Source: Aliidiomarina maris
GTDB lineage: Bacteria > Pseudomonadota > Gammaproteobacteria > Enterobacterales > Alteromonadaceae
Reading direction: 5' to 3'
NCBI RefSeq assembly: GCF_003987335.1
Contig: NZ_PIPK01000008.1
Location: forward strand, 1 to 64,000
DNA: 64,000 bases
Below, one piece after another: positions 54,779 through 62,166 of the stretch. How positions within the stretch are numbered: position 1 is the stretch's first letter; each line of letters begins with the position of its first letter. The notes under the pieces are model-generated. The model made no database searches, was not told the DNA's origin, and worked only from the letters and a program-made list of their open reading frames with translations. The position numbers and the translations under genes are program-made.

Positions 54779-55525
54779 ATGCAAGTCCCGTTGCTGCACC
54801 CAACCCTGTCTATTCTGCTGCTGCCGGTACTCATGTACCAAGGCCAGCAAGTGCGTAAAAATATTCCGCGCTTACCGGAAGCAGATGGTGCACGTAGCGG
54901 TAGGTTGGCAGCCAAGTCATCGGCTGGCGAGCAAGAGGCCGTGTTGCGGATTTTAGTCTTGGGTGATTCGGCAGCCGCAGGCGTAGGCGTCGAATCACAA
55001 CAACAAGCGCTGATTGGTCAGTTATGTAGTCACTTACATATTGAACCTGCGGTTGAATGGCAGTTAATGGCGCATAATGGCCTTAATCTTGAGCAAATCA
55101 CCCAGCAACTGGATGATTGTGACCAACAGTTTGATGTCGTTGTGGTATCCGCTGGCGTGAATGATGCGACTGGACGGACTCGACGCTATCAGTTCTTATG
55201 TCAGTTACAGGCGCTAAGTGACCGCTTGAAGCGTCAACATGGGGTGCAGCAAATTTTCTATACCGCGGTGCCACCGATGCAAGTGTTTCCAGCGCTGCCG
55301 CAACCGCTGCGTTGGTATTTAGGCCAACGTGCTAAACGCTTAAATTCAATTCTTAAAGTCCATTGTGATAAGTGTGACATTGCGACCATGATGGTGGTTG
55401 ATTTTCCATTTAGCCCTGAATATATGGCCAGTGATGGTTTTCATCCTGGCGCCAACGGTTACCAATTATGGGGTGGGCGCACCGCCGCATTAATCAAAGA
55501 ATGGTGGCAGGGGCGTAAACCCTAA
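54779..55525 (+). CDS. SGNH/GDSL-type hydrolase, membrane-anchored
   Basis: A 248-residue esterase-like protein. Residues 5-20 are hydrophobic and may anchor it in the inner membrane. Then come the block I nucleophile in ILVLGDSAAAGVG, block III in VVVSAGVNDAT, and the block V Asp-His pair in ASDGFHPGANGYQLW. Lipase, thioesterase or carbohydrate esterase functions are possible. ATG is preceded by GAGGCG. It starts a short plus-strand group with the cation transporter gene. Confidence 0.85.
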   Translation: MQVPLLHPTLSILLLPVLMYQGQQVRKNIPRLPEADGARSGRLAAKSSAGEQEAVLRILVLGDSAAAGVGVESQQQALIGQLCSHLHIEPAVEWQLMAHNGLNLEQITQQLDDCDQQFDVVVVSAGVNDATGRTRRYQFLCQLQALSDRLKRQHGVQQIFYTAVPPMQVFPALPQPLRWYLGQRAKRLNSILKVHCDKCDIATMMVVDFPFSPEYMASDGFHPGANGYQLWGGRTAALIKEWWQGRKP

Positions 55526-55561
55526 GTTCGTCGGCGTCGAGTTTGCGCCACAAGAGGTTGT

Positions 55562-56476
55562 ATGCTGCGTTCGTTCTCATCTGAAGATCGGCTTATTTTA
55601 GTTTCGGCACTCATGGCCCTCGGTTTTGCTGTGGGTGGTATTGCCATTGGCACCTGGTTGCAGTCATCGATCATTATTTTCGACGGCCTATTTAGCTTTA
55701 TTAGCTTGGGCTTGTCGTTGATCTCATTGGTCGCCGGACGCTACGTGCGTAGTGTGAATGAATCTAAATACCCATTTGGTAAGAGCATCATTCAGCCGAT
55801 TACCTTGGTGTTTAAATATTTAGCGATTTTTATTTTATGTACCTTGTCCTTGTTTGAGGGCATTCAAACCCTATTGGGCGGTGGTCGCGCGCTCAACTTT
55901 GAGCAAGCGTTTGTGTATTCCGCCGTAGTGACTTTATTGTGTCTGCTGGCATTTAAGTTCTTACAACGCCGCACCCAACCAGAGCATTCCGATTTACTCG
56001 TCGCAGAGCAACGCGAATGGCTGATGGATACTGGCTTAAGCTTAATGCTGACCCTTGGCTTCGCACTGGCAATTGTCGGCCAGTGGCTTGGCTTTGACCG
56101 CTTCGCACTGATGGTCGACCCGCTGATGCTGATTATCGCAGCGCTGTTTTTTATGCGTATACCCACCCGTGGTATTTTAGATGCGGGCAAAGAGGTGCTA
56201 GGGCTTAAGGTGGCGGAAGCTTTAGAAGCTGACGTGCGCGTGCATGTAGAAGATATCGTGTTGAGTTATGATTTCAAAGACTACTACTTACGCTTACAAA
56301 AAGTGGGCAGCACTGTGTATTTAGAGGTCGATTTTATCGTGCATGCCAATCAAGTTAGTTTGTCGATATTAGAACAAGACAAAATTCGTTCGGCCCTTTA
56401 TAAACAGATACGAGTTTTTCCGTATCGCTGGTGGTACACCATTTCTTTCACCGCCGATGAGCAGTGGGCCCGCTAG
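55562..56476 (+). CDS. Cation diffusion facilitator (CDF) family transporter
   Basis: A 304-residue membrane protein with six predicted helices in the first ~210 residues and a ~95-residue cytoplasmic C-terminal domain. Helix 2 reads IIIFDGLFSFISLGLSL and helix 5 WLMDTGLSLMLTLG. Each carries an acidic residue where CDF transporters bind the metal, but the usual histidine of the HxxxD pair is missing, so the substrate may not be zinc. Follows the SGNH gene by 36 bases. Confidence 0.8.
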   Translation: MLRSFSSEDRLILVSALMALGFAVGGIAIGTWLQSSIIIFDGLFSFISLGLSLISLVAGRYVRSVNESKYPFGKSIIQPITLVFKYLAIFILCTLSLFEGIQTLLGGGRALNFEQAFVYSAVVTLLCLLAFKFLQRRTQPEHSDLLVAEQREWLMDTGLSLMLTLGFALAIVGQWLGFDRFALMVDPLMLIIAALFFMRIPTRGILDAGKEVLGLKVAEALEADVRVHVEDIVLSYDFKDYYLRLQKVGSTVYLEVDFIVHANQVSLSILEQDKIRSALYKQIRVFPYRWWYTISFTADEQWAR

Positions 56477-56504
56477 TCACTTTCTACAAGTTATTCTCTA
56501 CAAG

Positions 56505-56846
56505 TCATTCTGCAGGGTCGCACAAGCCTTTGAGTAACAGCGGCAACTGACGAAACTTGCGTCCTTCATAGCTATCTTCCAACACATGCTGCGCAATCTC
56601 GTGCGGGTCTTGAGTGACAGCGAGTAAGTATTCAAAGCGCTGAATTGCTGCTTTAGCGGATTTAGGCAAGTGCTGTTGCTGTTGATAATAATGTAAGTTC
56701 TTCACCAAAATACTGATGCGTTCAGGATGAGCAGCCAAGCATGCCAATGCCTGCTCAAAGTAAGCTGTTTGTTGTGGGCTGGTGTCGCGAGGGCCGCGTT
56801 CGCGACTTGGGCGGCGATTGCGAAATGGGTGATAAGCTTGGCTCAT
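56505..56846 (-). CDS. Conserved hypothetical protein, function unknown
   Basis: A 113-residue basic protein with an arginine-rich start (RNRRPSRERGPRD) followed by alpha-helices rich in leucine and glutamine (YFEQALACLAAHPERISILVKNLHYYQQQQ). No signal peptide or known motif. It is on the minus strand between two plus-strand genes and has a weak ribosome-binding site. No function is assigned. Confidence 0.6.
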   Translation of the reverse strand: MSQAYHPFRNRRPSRERGPRDTSPQQTAYFEQALACLAAHPERISILVKNLHYYQQQQHLPKSAKAAIQRFEYLLAVTQDPHEIAQHVLEDSYEGRKFRQLPLLLKGLCDPAE

Positions 56847-56921
56847 AGGGCTATGTTAACCTGCCTGTTCAGTTTATGATAGCGTCAGTGGAAACTTACA
56901 AAATTACAACAAGGACATCGA

Positions 56922-58142
56922 ATGCAAGGAAATTCAACCAGCGCATTGCAGCACGGGACAGCGGCACGCATCGAACACCTCGACTTGATACGCGGGGTTG
57001 CAGTACTTGGGATCTTACTGATGAATATCATCAGTTTTGCTATGCCGGTCGCAGCATTCGCGAACCCGACCGCGTATGGTGACTTCAGCGGTATTCACCA
57101 GTGGACTTGGGCGCTGATCCATATTTTTGCCGAACAGAAGTTTATCGCTATGTTCGGGATGCTGTTTGGTGCCGGCATTGTGCTGATGGCCTCGCGTGAG
57201 GCGCCAGCAGGCCTAACCCACAAGCAGCGCCATTTTCGTCGTCTTGGTTGGCTGGCGTTGTTCGGACTTGCCCATGCTTGGTTGCTTTGGTACGGCGATA
57301 TTTTGTTTACCTATGCGGTGGCTGGTTGTTTGGCGTGGTTGGCGATTCATAAGTCGGTGCGTGCATTGTGGACCTGGGGTCTGATTCTTTATGCACTGCC
57401 AGCTTTGTTACTGGGTTTGATGCAGCTTGGAATGCAAGCACCAGAGAGTGAATTTGCCAATGATATGCAACCTTACTGGGCTCCGGGCGCAGACCTGTTA
57501 GCGCAGGAAATTAGCGCAGTCACTGGCGGCTTCGTAGCCCGCACCAGCGAGCGCGCTGAGATTATCTTTGGGCTACAAACGTCGCAGTTATTGCTGTTTA
57601 CGTTATGGACTGCACTTGGGTACATGCTGATAGGCATGGCGTTATTTAAACAAGGGGTATTGCAAGGCCAAGCCAGCCAGGCAGTGCGCATGGTGCTATT
57701 GGCGTTGTTTATCCCTGGTGTGTTGTTGGTGACCACGGGCGTCGTATCGGACTTACGTAGCGATTTTGCCATCGAAACGGCGATGTTCGGCGGTATGTTG
57801 TGGAACTATGTCGGCTCATTGGGCATGGCACTGGCGTACATTGTGCTGTTAGCCTGTTGGGCGAACCGTGGTTGGTTGCCAGGTTTGCAGCATAAGCTGA
57901 AACAAGCTGGCAGAATGGCGTTTTCGCTGTATATTATGCAAACCCTCATTGGGGTGGTTATTTTTAATTGGATTGGTCTATTTGCGCAGTTGCAACGTTT
58001 TGAACTATTGCTGCTGGTCGTGGCCATATGGATAGCGCAACTTGCTTTTGCAAGCTGGTATTTAGGTCGCTTTCAGCACGGGCCATTAGAATGGCTTTGG
58101 CGTCGATTAGTGAGTGGGCCCCAGCGGTCCATAGTGAAGTAA
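56922..58142 (+). CDS. DUF418 family membrane protein
   Basis: A 406-residue protein with about ten transmembrane helices. The N-terminal RIEHLDLIRGVAVLGILLMNI is the DUF418/YeiB signature, and the C-terminal domain includes RMAFSLYIMQTLIGVVIFNW and FQHGPLEWLWR. Related acyltransferase-3-like folds suggest a membrane-bound acyl- or other group transferase, but this is only a fold-level guess. AAGGA lies before the ATG. It is followed by the glutathione peroxidase gene after 16 bases. Confidence 0.9.
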   Translation: MQGNSTSALQHGTAARIEHLDLIRGVAVLGILLMNIISFAMPVAAFANPTAYGDFSGIHQWTWALIHIFAEQKFIAMFGMLFGAGIVLMASREAPAGLTHKQRHFRRLGWLALFGLAHAWLLWYGDILFTYAVAGCLAWLAIHKSVRALWTWGLILYALPALLLGLMQLGMQAPESEFANDMQPYWAPGADLLAQEISAVTGGFVARTSERAEIIFGLQTSQLLLFTLWTALGYMLIGMALFKQGVLQGQASQAVRMVLLALFIPGVLLVTTGVVSDLRSDFAIETAMFGGMLWNYVGSLGMALAYIVLLACWANRGWLPGLQHKLKQAGRMAFSLYIMQTLIGVVIFNWIGLFAQLQRFELLLLVVAIWIAQLAFASWYLGRFQHGPLEWLWRRLVSGPQRSIVK

Positions 58143-58158
58143 ATAAGAGGGTAATAAC

Positions 58159-58704
58159 ATGCTTGCGTCGTTAATGTTTGCCATGACTCTGGCGGGTGCT
58201 GATGCACCAGCAGAAACACATGACCATACGTGTCAGGGGCCTCTGCAAGGCGAGTTTCGGCTGTTGCGCTCAGAAGATAGTGTCGATTTATGTGAATTGT
58301 CTGCCAACAAGGTGACATTAGTGGTGAATACCGCGAGTCAATGTGGTTTTACCGGGCAATTCGAGGGGCTGGAAGCCTTGTACCAAAGCTACCGTGAACA
58401 AGGGTTTCAAGTGGTAGGCTTTCCGTCTGATAGCTTCAATCAAGAATACGGTAATGAAGAGCAGACCGCGGATGTGTGTTATATCAATTACGGCGTGACT
58501 TTCCCGATGATGGCGACTTCTAAAGTGCGTGGCGGTGACGCCAACCCTGTGTTTGCAGATCTCATTGCGCAAACTGGTGAAGCACCACGTTGGAACTTTT
58601 ATAAGTATTTGGTCAATCGTGACGGTGATGTACTAGGCGTATACCCAAGTACCACGCCTCCAGACGATCAGCGCCTGCGCCGGGACATCGAGCGCGCTTT
58701 ATAA
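58159..58704 (+). CDS. Glutathione peroxidase, exported form
   Basis: A 181-residue thiol peroxidase. The N-terminus MLASLMFAMTLAGADAPA is a signal peptide, so it is probably periplasmic, unlike cytosolic BtuE. The peroxidatic cysteine is C62 in NTASQCGFTGQFEGLEAL. A second cysteine, C107, is positioned for thioredoxin-like recycling. The usual NQFG-x-QEPG stretch is altered to SFNQEYG, and APRWNFYKYLVN gives the tryptophan and asparagine of the tetrad. It reduces hydroperoxides. Confidence 0.9.
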   Translation: MLASLMFAMTLAGADAPAETHDHTCQGPLQGEFRLLRSEDSVDLCELSANKVTLVVNTASQCGFTGQFEGLEALYQSYREQGFQVVGFPSDSFNQEYGNEEQTADVCYINYGVTFPMMATSKVRGGDANPVFADLIAQTGEAPRWNFYKYLVNRDGDVLGVYPSTTPPDDQRLRRDIERAL

Positions 58705-58733
58705 GCTGACGCGTAACCATAGTTTGTGAAAAG

Positions 58734-58765
58734 ACGGGCTGTAGGCGACTGCAGCCCGTTTTTTA
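58734..58765 (+). terminator. Rho-independent terminator after the glutathione peroxidase gene
   Basis: ACGGGCTG (58734-58741) pairs with CAGCCCGT (58752-58759) around a 10-base loop, followed by a run of six Ts. Confidence 0.88.
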
Positions 58766-58883
58766 TATATGTGATGTGACGCTGGCACCAGCACCAGCCG
58801 GTAAGCTGGATGCGTCAGTGGTCGGCTTGGTTGTGGCGTGGTAGCCTTGTAAGGTAATAACGTATTTATCTAAGGAGTTTACT

Positions 58884-59528
58884 ATGACAACACATGTTTC
58901 AATTCAAAGGCGCAGCGTTCAACGTGTATTAAGTGCACTGGCTTGCACAGGCTTGGCGATGGCTGCGATGGCGAGCGCACAGGCGCAGGTCGTGAAACCA
59001 GCGCCGTTGGTTTCAATCGACAGCCACGATAAGTTTTTCGAGCATATCAAAGCCCATTGTGGTCAAGCATATGAAGGTGAAGTGAGCGTGAATAACCCAG
59101 CGTCATCGGGGTTTGAAGGGCGTTTGATTATGCACGTTCGGGTCTGTGAAGATGACCGCATCGAAATTCCGTTTCACGTGGGCGATAACCATTCGCGTAC
59201 TTGGATTTTGACCAAAACAGGTTCTGGCATTAGCCTCAAGCATGACCATCGATATGAAAGTGGTGAATACGACGAGCAAACTATGTACGGCGGTCACACC
59301 GTGGACGCTGGTTACGAACGTGCGCAGTCGTTCCCGGTTGACCAATATTCAATTGAAATGTTTTTCCGCCAAGGCATTCCTGCGTCGAATACCAATATTT
59401 GGCAAATGTTTATTTACCCTGAGCAATTCACGTATCGCTTAATTCGTGAAGGGCGCGAGTTCCGCGTTGACTTCGACCTCACCAATCCAGTGTCAACACC
59501 GCCCGCACCTTGGGGGTATCAAGATTAA
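58884..59528 (+). CDS. Exported protein of unknown function
   Basis: A 214-residue protein with a strong start (AAGGAG). It has a long signal peptide, residues 1-34, ending ASAQA. The mature protein is compact and beta-rich, with two cysteines (C59 in AHCGQAYEGE, C88 in HVRVCEDDRIE) that can form a disulfide. An SRTWILTKTGSGISLKHDHRYESGEYDEQTMYGG segment is rich in histidine and acidic residues. No transmembrane helix and no known family recognised. It is a monocistronic gene between two terminators. Confidence 0.7.
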   Translation: MTTHVSIQRRSVQRVLSALACTGLAMAAMASAQAQVVKPAPLVSIDSHDKFFEHIKAHCGQAYEGEVSVNNPASSGFEGRLIMHVRVCEDDRIEIPFHVGDNHSRTWILTKTGSGISLKHDHRYESGEYDEQTMYGGHTVDAGYERAQSFPVDQYSIEMFFRQGIPASNTNIWQMFIYPEQFTYRLIREGREFRVDFDLTNPVSTPPAPWGYQD

Positions 59529-59570
59529 CATGACTTGTTTTTAAATAAACAAGCTATTTAGGTTGATTTA

Positions 59571-59602
59571 ATAAAAGCAAGCTTATTAGCTTGCTTTTAT
59601 TG
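59571..59602 (+). terminator. Strong bidirectional-type terminator after the exported unknown
   Basis: A 13-pair perfect stem (59571-59583 with 59588-59600) closes a TATT loop. It contains its own A- and T-tracts, so a plus-strand T-run CTTTTATT is present. It separates the exported protein gene from the SatD-like gene. Confidence 0.88.
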
Positions 59603-59656
59603 TCTGTAACCGTCATCTTGGTATCACGACAAGGCAGACAATGGTGGACGAGTCAC

Positions 59657-60280
59657 ATGCTAGGCGTTATCACAGGAGATCTTGTGCATTCCTCACGCGC
59701 TAGTCGCGAGCAGTTAAGGGAAGTGCAGCAACGATTACAAGACATTATTACGAGCAACCAAGACCGCCACCGCGCAAGTGGTGATATGCACCGTGGCGAT
59801 GGGTTTCAACTGGCTTTCCATCATCCATTTGACGCATTCGTTTGTGCTGTTGATATCAGCTGTCAATTAGCCATGATTAAATGGCAAGCCAGCCTTTCTA
59901 TTGCAGTCGCCGACGGTCATTTAAATCAGCCTGTAGGGCGCTCTCATGGGCCCGTGTTTCAGTTATCCGGCCGTCAACTTGAAGTCTTGCCGCGTGGACA
60001 ATGGCGGTTCAGTAGCAGCGACAGTGAGCTGGAGGTGCGCTTAGGTATGGCCACACAACTGATAGGGCATATTTTAAGTCAGTTATCACCGCGTCAGGGC
60101 GAAGTGATAAGTTATTGGCTAAACCACCAACGCTGTGAGCAAAAGCAGATCGCCGATGCGCTGCAAATGACCCCGCAAAATGTCAGTTTGCATTGGCGCA
60201 AAGGCGCCGGCAATCACCTTGAAGACTATTTAGACAATGTAGCGCGGCTGCTACAGCCACATACCGGAGAGGTGTCATGA
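59657..60280 (+). CDS. SatD-like protein: cyclase-like N-terminal domain and C-terminal HTH
   Basis: A 207-residue protein; the start at 59657 is preferred because family proteins begin with VITGDLVHS, whereas the frame to 59591 adds an unrelated leader. Residues 1-110 resemble a class III nucleotide-cyclase palm fold: D8 in ITGDLVHSSR, D48 in HRGDGFQLAF, and GPVFQLSGRQLEVL corresponding to the 'G.avn.AarL' segment. Residues 144-182 form a helix-turn-helix (SPRQGEVISYW, QKQIADALQMTPQNVSLHWRKG), like a sigma region 4. SatD genes are known from streptococcal sat operons of unclear function. The stop overlaps the DUF3307 start by 4 bases, so the two act together. Confidence 0.72.
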   Translation: MLGVITGDLVHSSRASREQLREVQQRLQDIITSNQDRHRASGDMHRGDGFQLAFHHPFDAFVCAVDISCQLAMIKWQASLSIAVADGHLNQPVGRSHGPVFQLSGRQLEVLPRGQWRFSSSDSELEVRLGMATQLIGHILSQLSPRQGEVISYWLNHQRCEQKQIADALQMTPQNVSLHWRKGAGNHLEDYLDNVARLLQPHTGEVS

Positions 60281-61023
60281 CTGTACTTGTTTGGCTTATA
60301 TTGGCGCATATTATTGCCGACTTTTATCTGCAGCCAACATCTTGGGTCCAAGCCAGACAAGCGCGCGGCTTAAAGGCAGGCGCATTGTATTGGCATACTT
60401 TGGTGCACGCGGGTGCAGCCGCTGTAGCATTGTGTATCAGCGCCGCACTGGGGCAGGTCTCCTGGTCGTTTAATTTAGTTGGGGTGGTGCTGATAATAAG
60501 CTTAGGGCATTGGCTAATTGACGCAGTAAAAATGCGCTTTACAGCGAACGCGCGTAATCTACTGATAGACCAGCTTGCACATGTGATCGTTATCGTAGGG
60601 GCTTGGGCCTGGCTGACAGGGCTGTGGCCTTTCGTGCACATTTGGACCCTGGGCTTTTTACTGCAACGCGACCACTTGATTATATTAGCGGCATACTTGC
60701 TACTGGCTAAGCCCGTATCGATATTCACAGCCAGTGTGCTTAGTCGCCAAGCGCAAGCCTTGGCACAGCATAACCAAGCCAGCGGCTTAATTGAGGCGGG
60801 GCGCATGATAGGTTACGTCGAGCGCTGGCTGATTTTAAGTTTTGTGCTCACAGGCCAATTTATCGGCATTGGCTTCTTACTCGCCGCGAAAAGTATCTTT
60901 CGTTTTGGTGACTTAAGTCAGGCCCACGAACGGCGCCTGACGGAGTATATGTTACTTGGCACGCTGGTAAGCTTTGCGAGCGCCATGGCAATTGCCGGGC
61001 TGTGCGTGTATTTAACTGGTTAG
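60277..61023 (+). CDS. DUF3307 family membrane protein
   Basis: A 248-residue integral membrane protein with about six to seven helices. The N-terminal WLILAHIIADFYLQPTSWVQARQ and LYWHTLVHAGAAAVALC are DUF3307 signatures; the conserved aspartate and histidines sit in membrane helices. In other genomes DUF3307 genes are often next to SatD genes. Translationally coupled (ATGA overlap) to the SatD-like gene. Its 3' end overlaps the convergent metallophosphoesterase gene by 12 bases. Function is unknown. Confidence 0.85.
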   Translation: MTVLVWLILAHIIADFYLQPTSWVQARQARGLKAGALYWHTLVHAGAAAVALCISAALGQVSWSFNLVGVVLIISLGHWLIDAVKMRFTANARNLLIDQLAHVIVIVGAWAWLTGLWPFVHIWTLGFLLQRDHLIILAAYLLLAKPVSIFTASVLSRQAQALAQHNQASGLIEAGRMIGYVERWLILSFVLTGQFIGIGFLLAAKSIFRFGDLSQAHERRLTEYMLLGTLVSFASAMAIAGLCVYLTG

Positions 61024-62004
61024 CGGGTCCTGACTGGTAACCCAGTTACTGTTCTTCAGTTGCGCTTCGCCGCTCCAGCGGTAGGCCACTAACGGACCGG
61101 CTTTACCGGCTGAATAGTCTGTGCAGGCGGCTTTGGCGTGTAAAATTTGGGTTGGCAACGAGAGCCAATAGTGGCCGAAAAATACAGGGTAGTCGCCACG
61201 ATAGCAGCTGTCTTCAAGCAACGCTTGAGGGGCGGGCAGTTGCTGCAGTGCTTGGATCACGGCTTGATTACGTCGCGGTGATGGGATGTGCACCATGTCA
61301 GCAAGGTTATCCGCACGCTCAAGCCACCATGAAATACGTGATGAAAAACGCTGCTTCCCTTTATGGTCGTAAAAACTCAGCCCGCTGGGTAAGTCAATTT
61401 CGATGCCCTTAAGCAGGTTCTCTACCGCCTGAAAGGCTTCATGCTCTTCATTAAAGGCATCCTCCCAAGCGTCGGCGCGTAAGCTTTGATCTGCATTAAG
61501 GTACTTAGCGATCACGGCAAGGGACGGTGGGTGCCAGCACGCATGGATACAGCGTACATCGCCAAAGTCTAAATACAGCGGTAAGGTTTTGAACCACGCC
61601 AACCAACGGCGACGCTCATCAAGGTCAGGCATGCTATCCAAAAATGCTTGGTGGTGCGCTAAGTTGGTGTCTGTATGCGCGCGCAGTGGCGCTCCAGTTT
61701 GACTGTGGGTCATATCCCACGCCACAGCGTTGAGTTCATGATTGCCCATCACGACCCAAGCAAAACCATGGTCTACCATAGCTTTTACTGTGGTTAGGGT
61801 GGCACGTGTTTGTAATCCGTTATCGATTAAATCGCCAATAAACACAGCTTGGCGCTGCGGATGGCACCACACACCGGCACGGTTGGGCTGATAACCAAGA
61901 CGCTGCAATAAGGCTTCGAGTTTATCCGCCATGCCATGGACATCGCCGATGATATCCAGGCCTTGAACCCAATCTGGGCGCCTGACTTGGGTGGATTCTG
62001 GCAT
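61012..62004 (-). CDS. Calcineurin-like metallophosphoesterase
   Basis: A 330-residue phosphoesterase of the PrpE/ApaH-like type. The di-metal site is complete: D21 and H23 in IIGDVHG, FIGDLIDNG, and VVMGNHELN, with further histidines in CIHACWHPP and FFGHYWL. Substrate may be a phosphoprotein, a dinucleotide polyphosphate or a capped RNA; this cannot be decided. AAAGGA lies upstream. Divergent from recC and convergent with DUF3307. Confidence 0.88.
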   Translation of the reverse strand: MPESTQVRRPDWVQGLDIIGDVHGMADKLEALLQRLGYQPNRAGVWCHPQRQAVFIGDLIDNGLQTRATLTTVKAMVDHGFAWVVMGNHELNAVAWDMTHSQTGAPLRAHTDTNLAHHQAFLDSMPDLDERRRWLAWFKTLPLYLDFGDVRCIHACWHPPSLAVIAKYLNADQSLRADAWEDAFNEEHEAFQAVENLLKGIEIDLPSGLSFYDHKGKQRFSSRISWWLERADNLADMVHIPSPRRNQAVIQALQQLPAPQALLEDSCYRGDYPVFFGHYWLSLPTQILHAKAACTDYSAGKAGPLVAYRWSGEAQLKNSNWVTSQDPLTS

Positions 62005-62166
62005 GCATGCTGTCCTTTCAATAATTTGCGGCTAGGGGTAAGGTAAACTGCCCGCTGCCTGTGGTAAAGTCTTAACTGCTAAGTCATGCTGGACACTACA
62101 CGACGTGCAGGGCAAAGTGTCTCAACGCAGGCCCGTGACGCAATCAAAAACAAGGACTTTATTTGC

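Noticed and set aside
60324-60806. 160-codon minus-strand frame opposite DUF3307
   Set aside because: Composition (Thr/Ala/Cys-rich) is that of an antisense shadow of a membrane protein.
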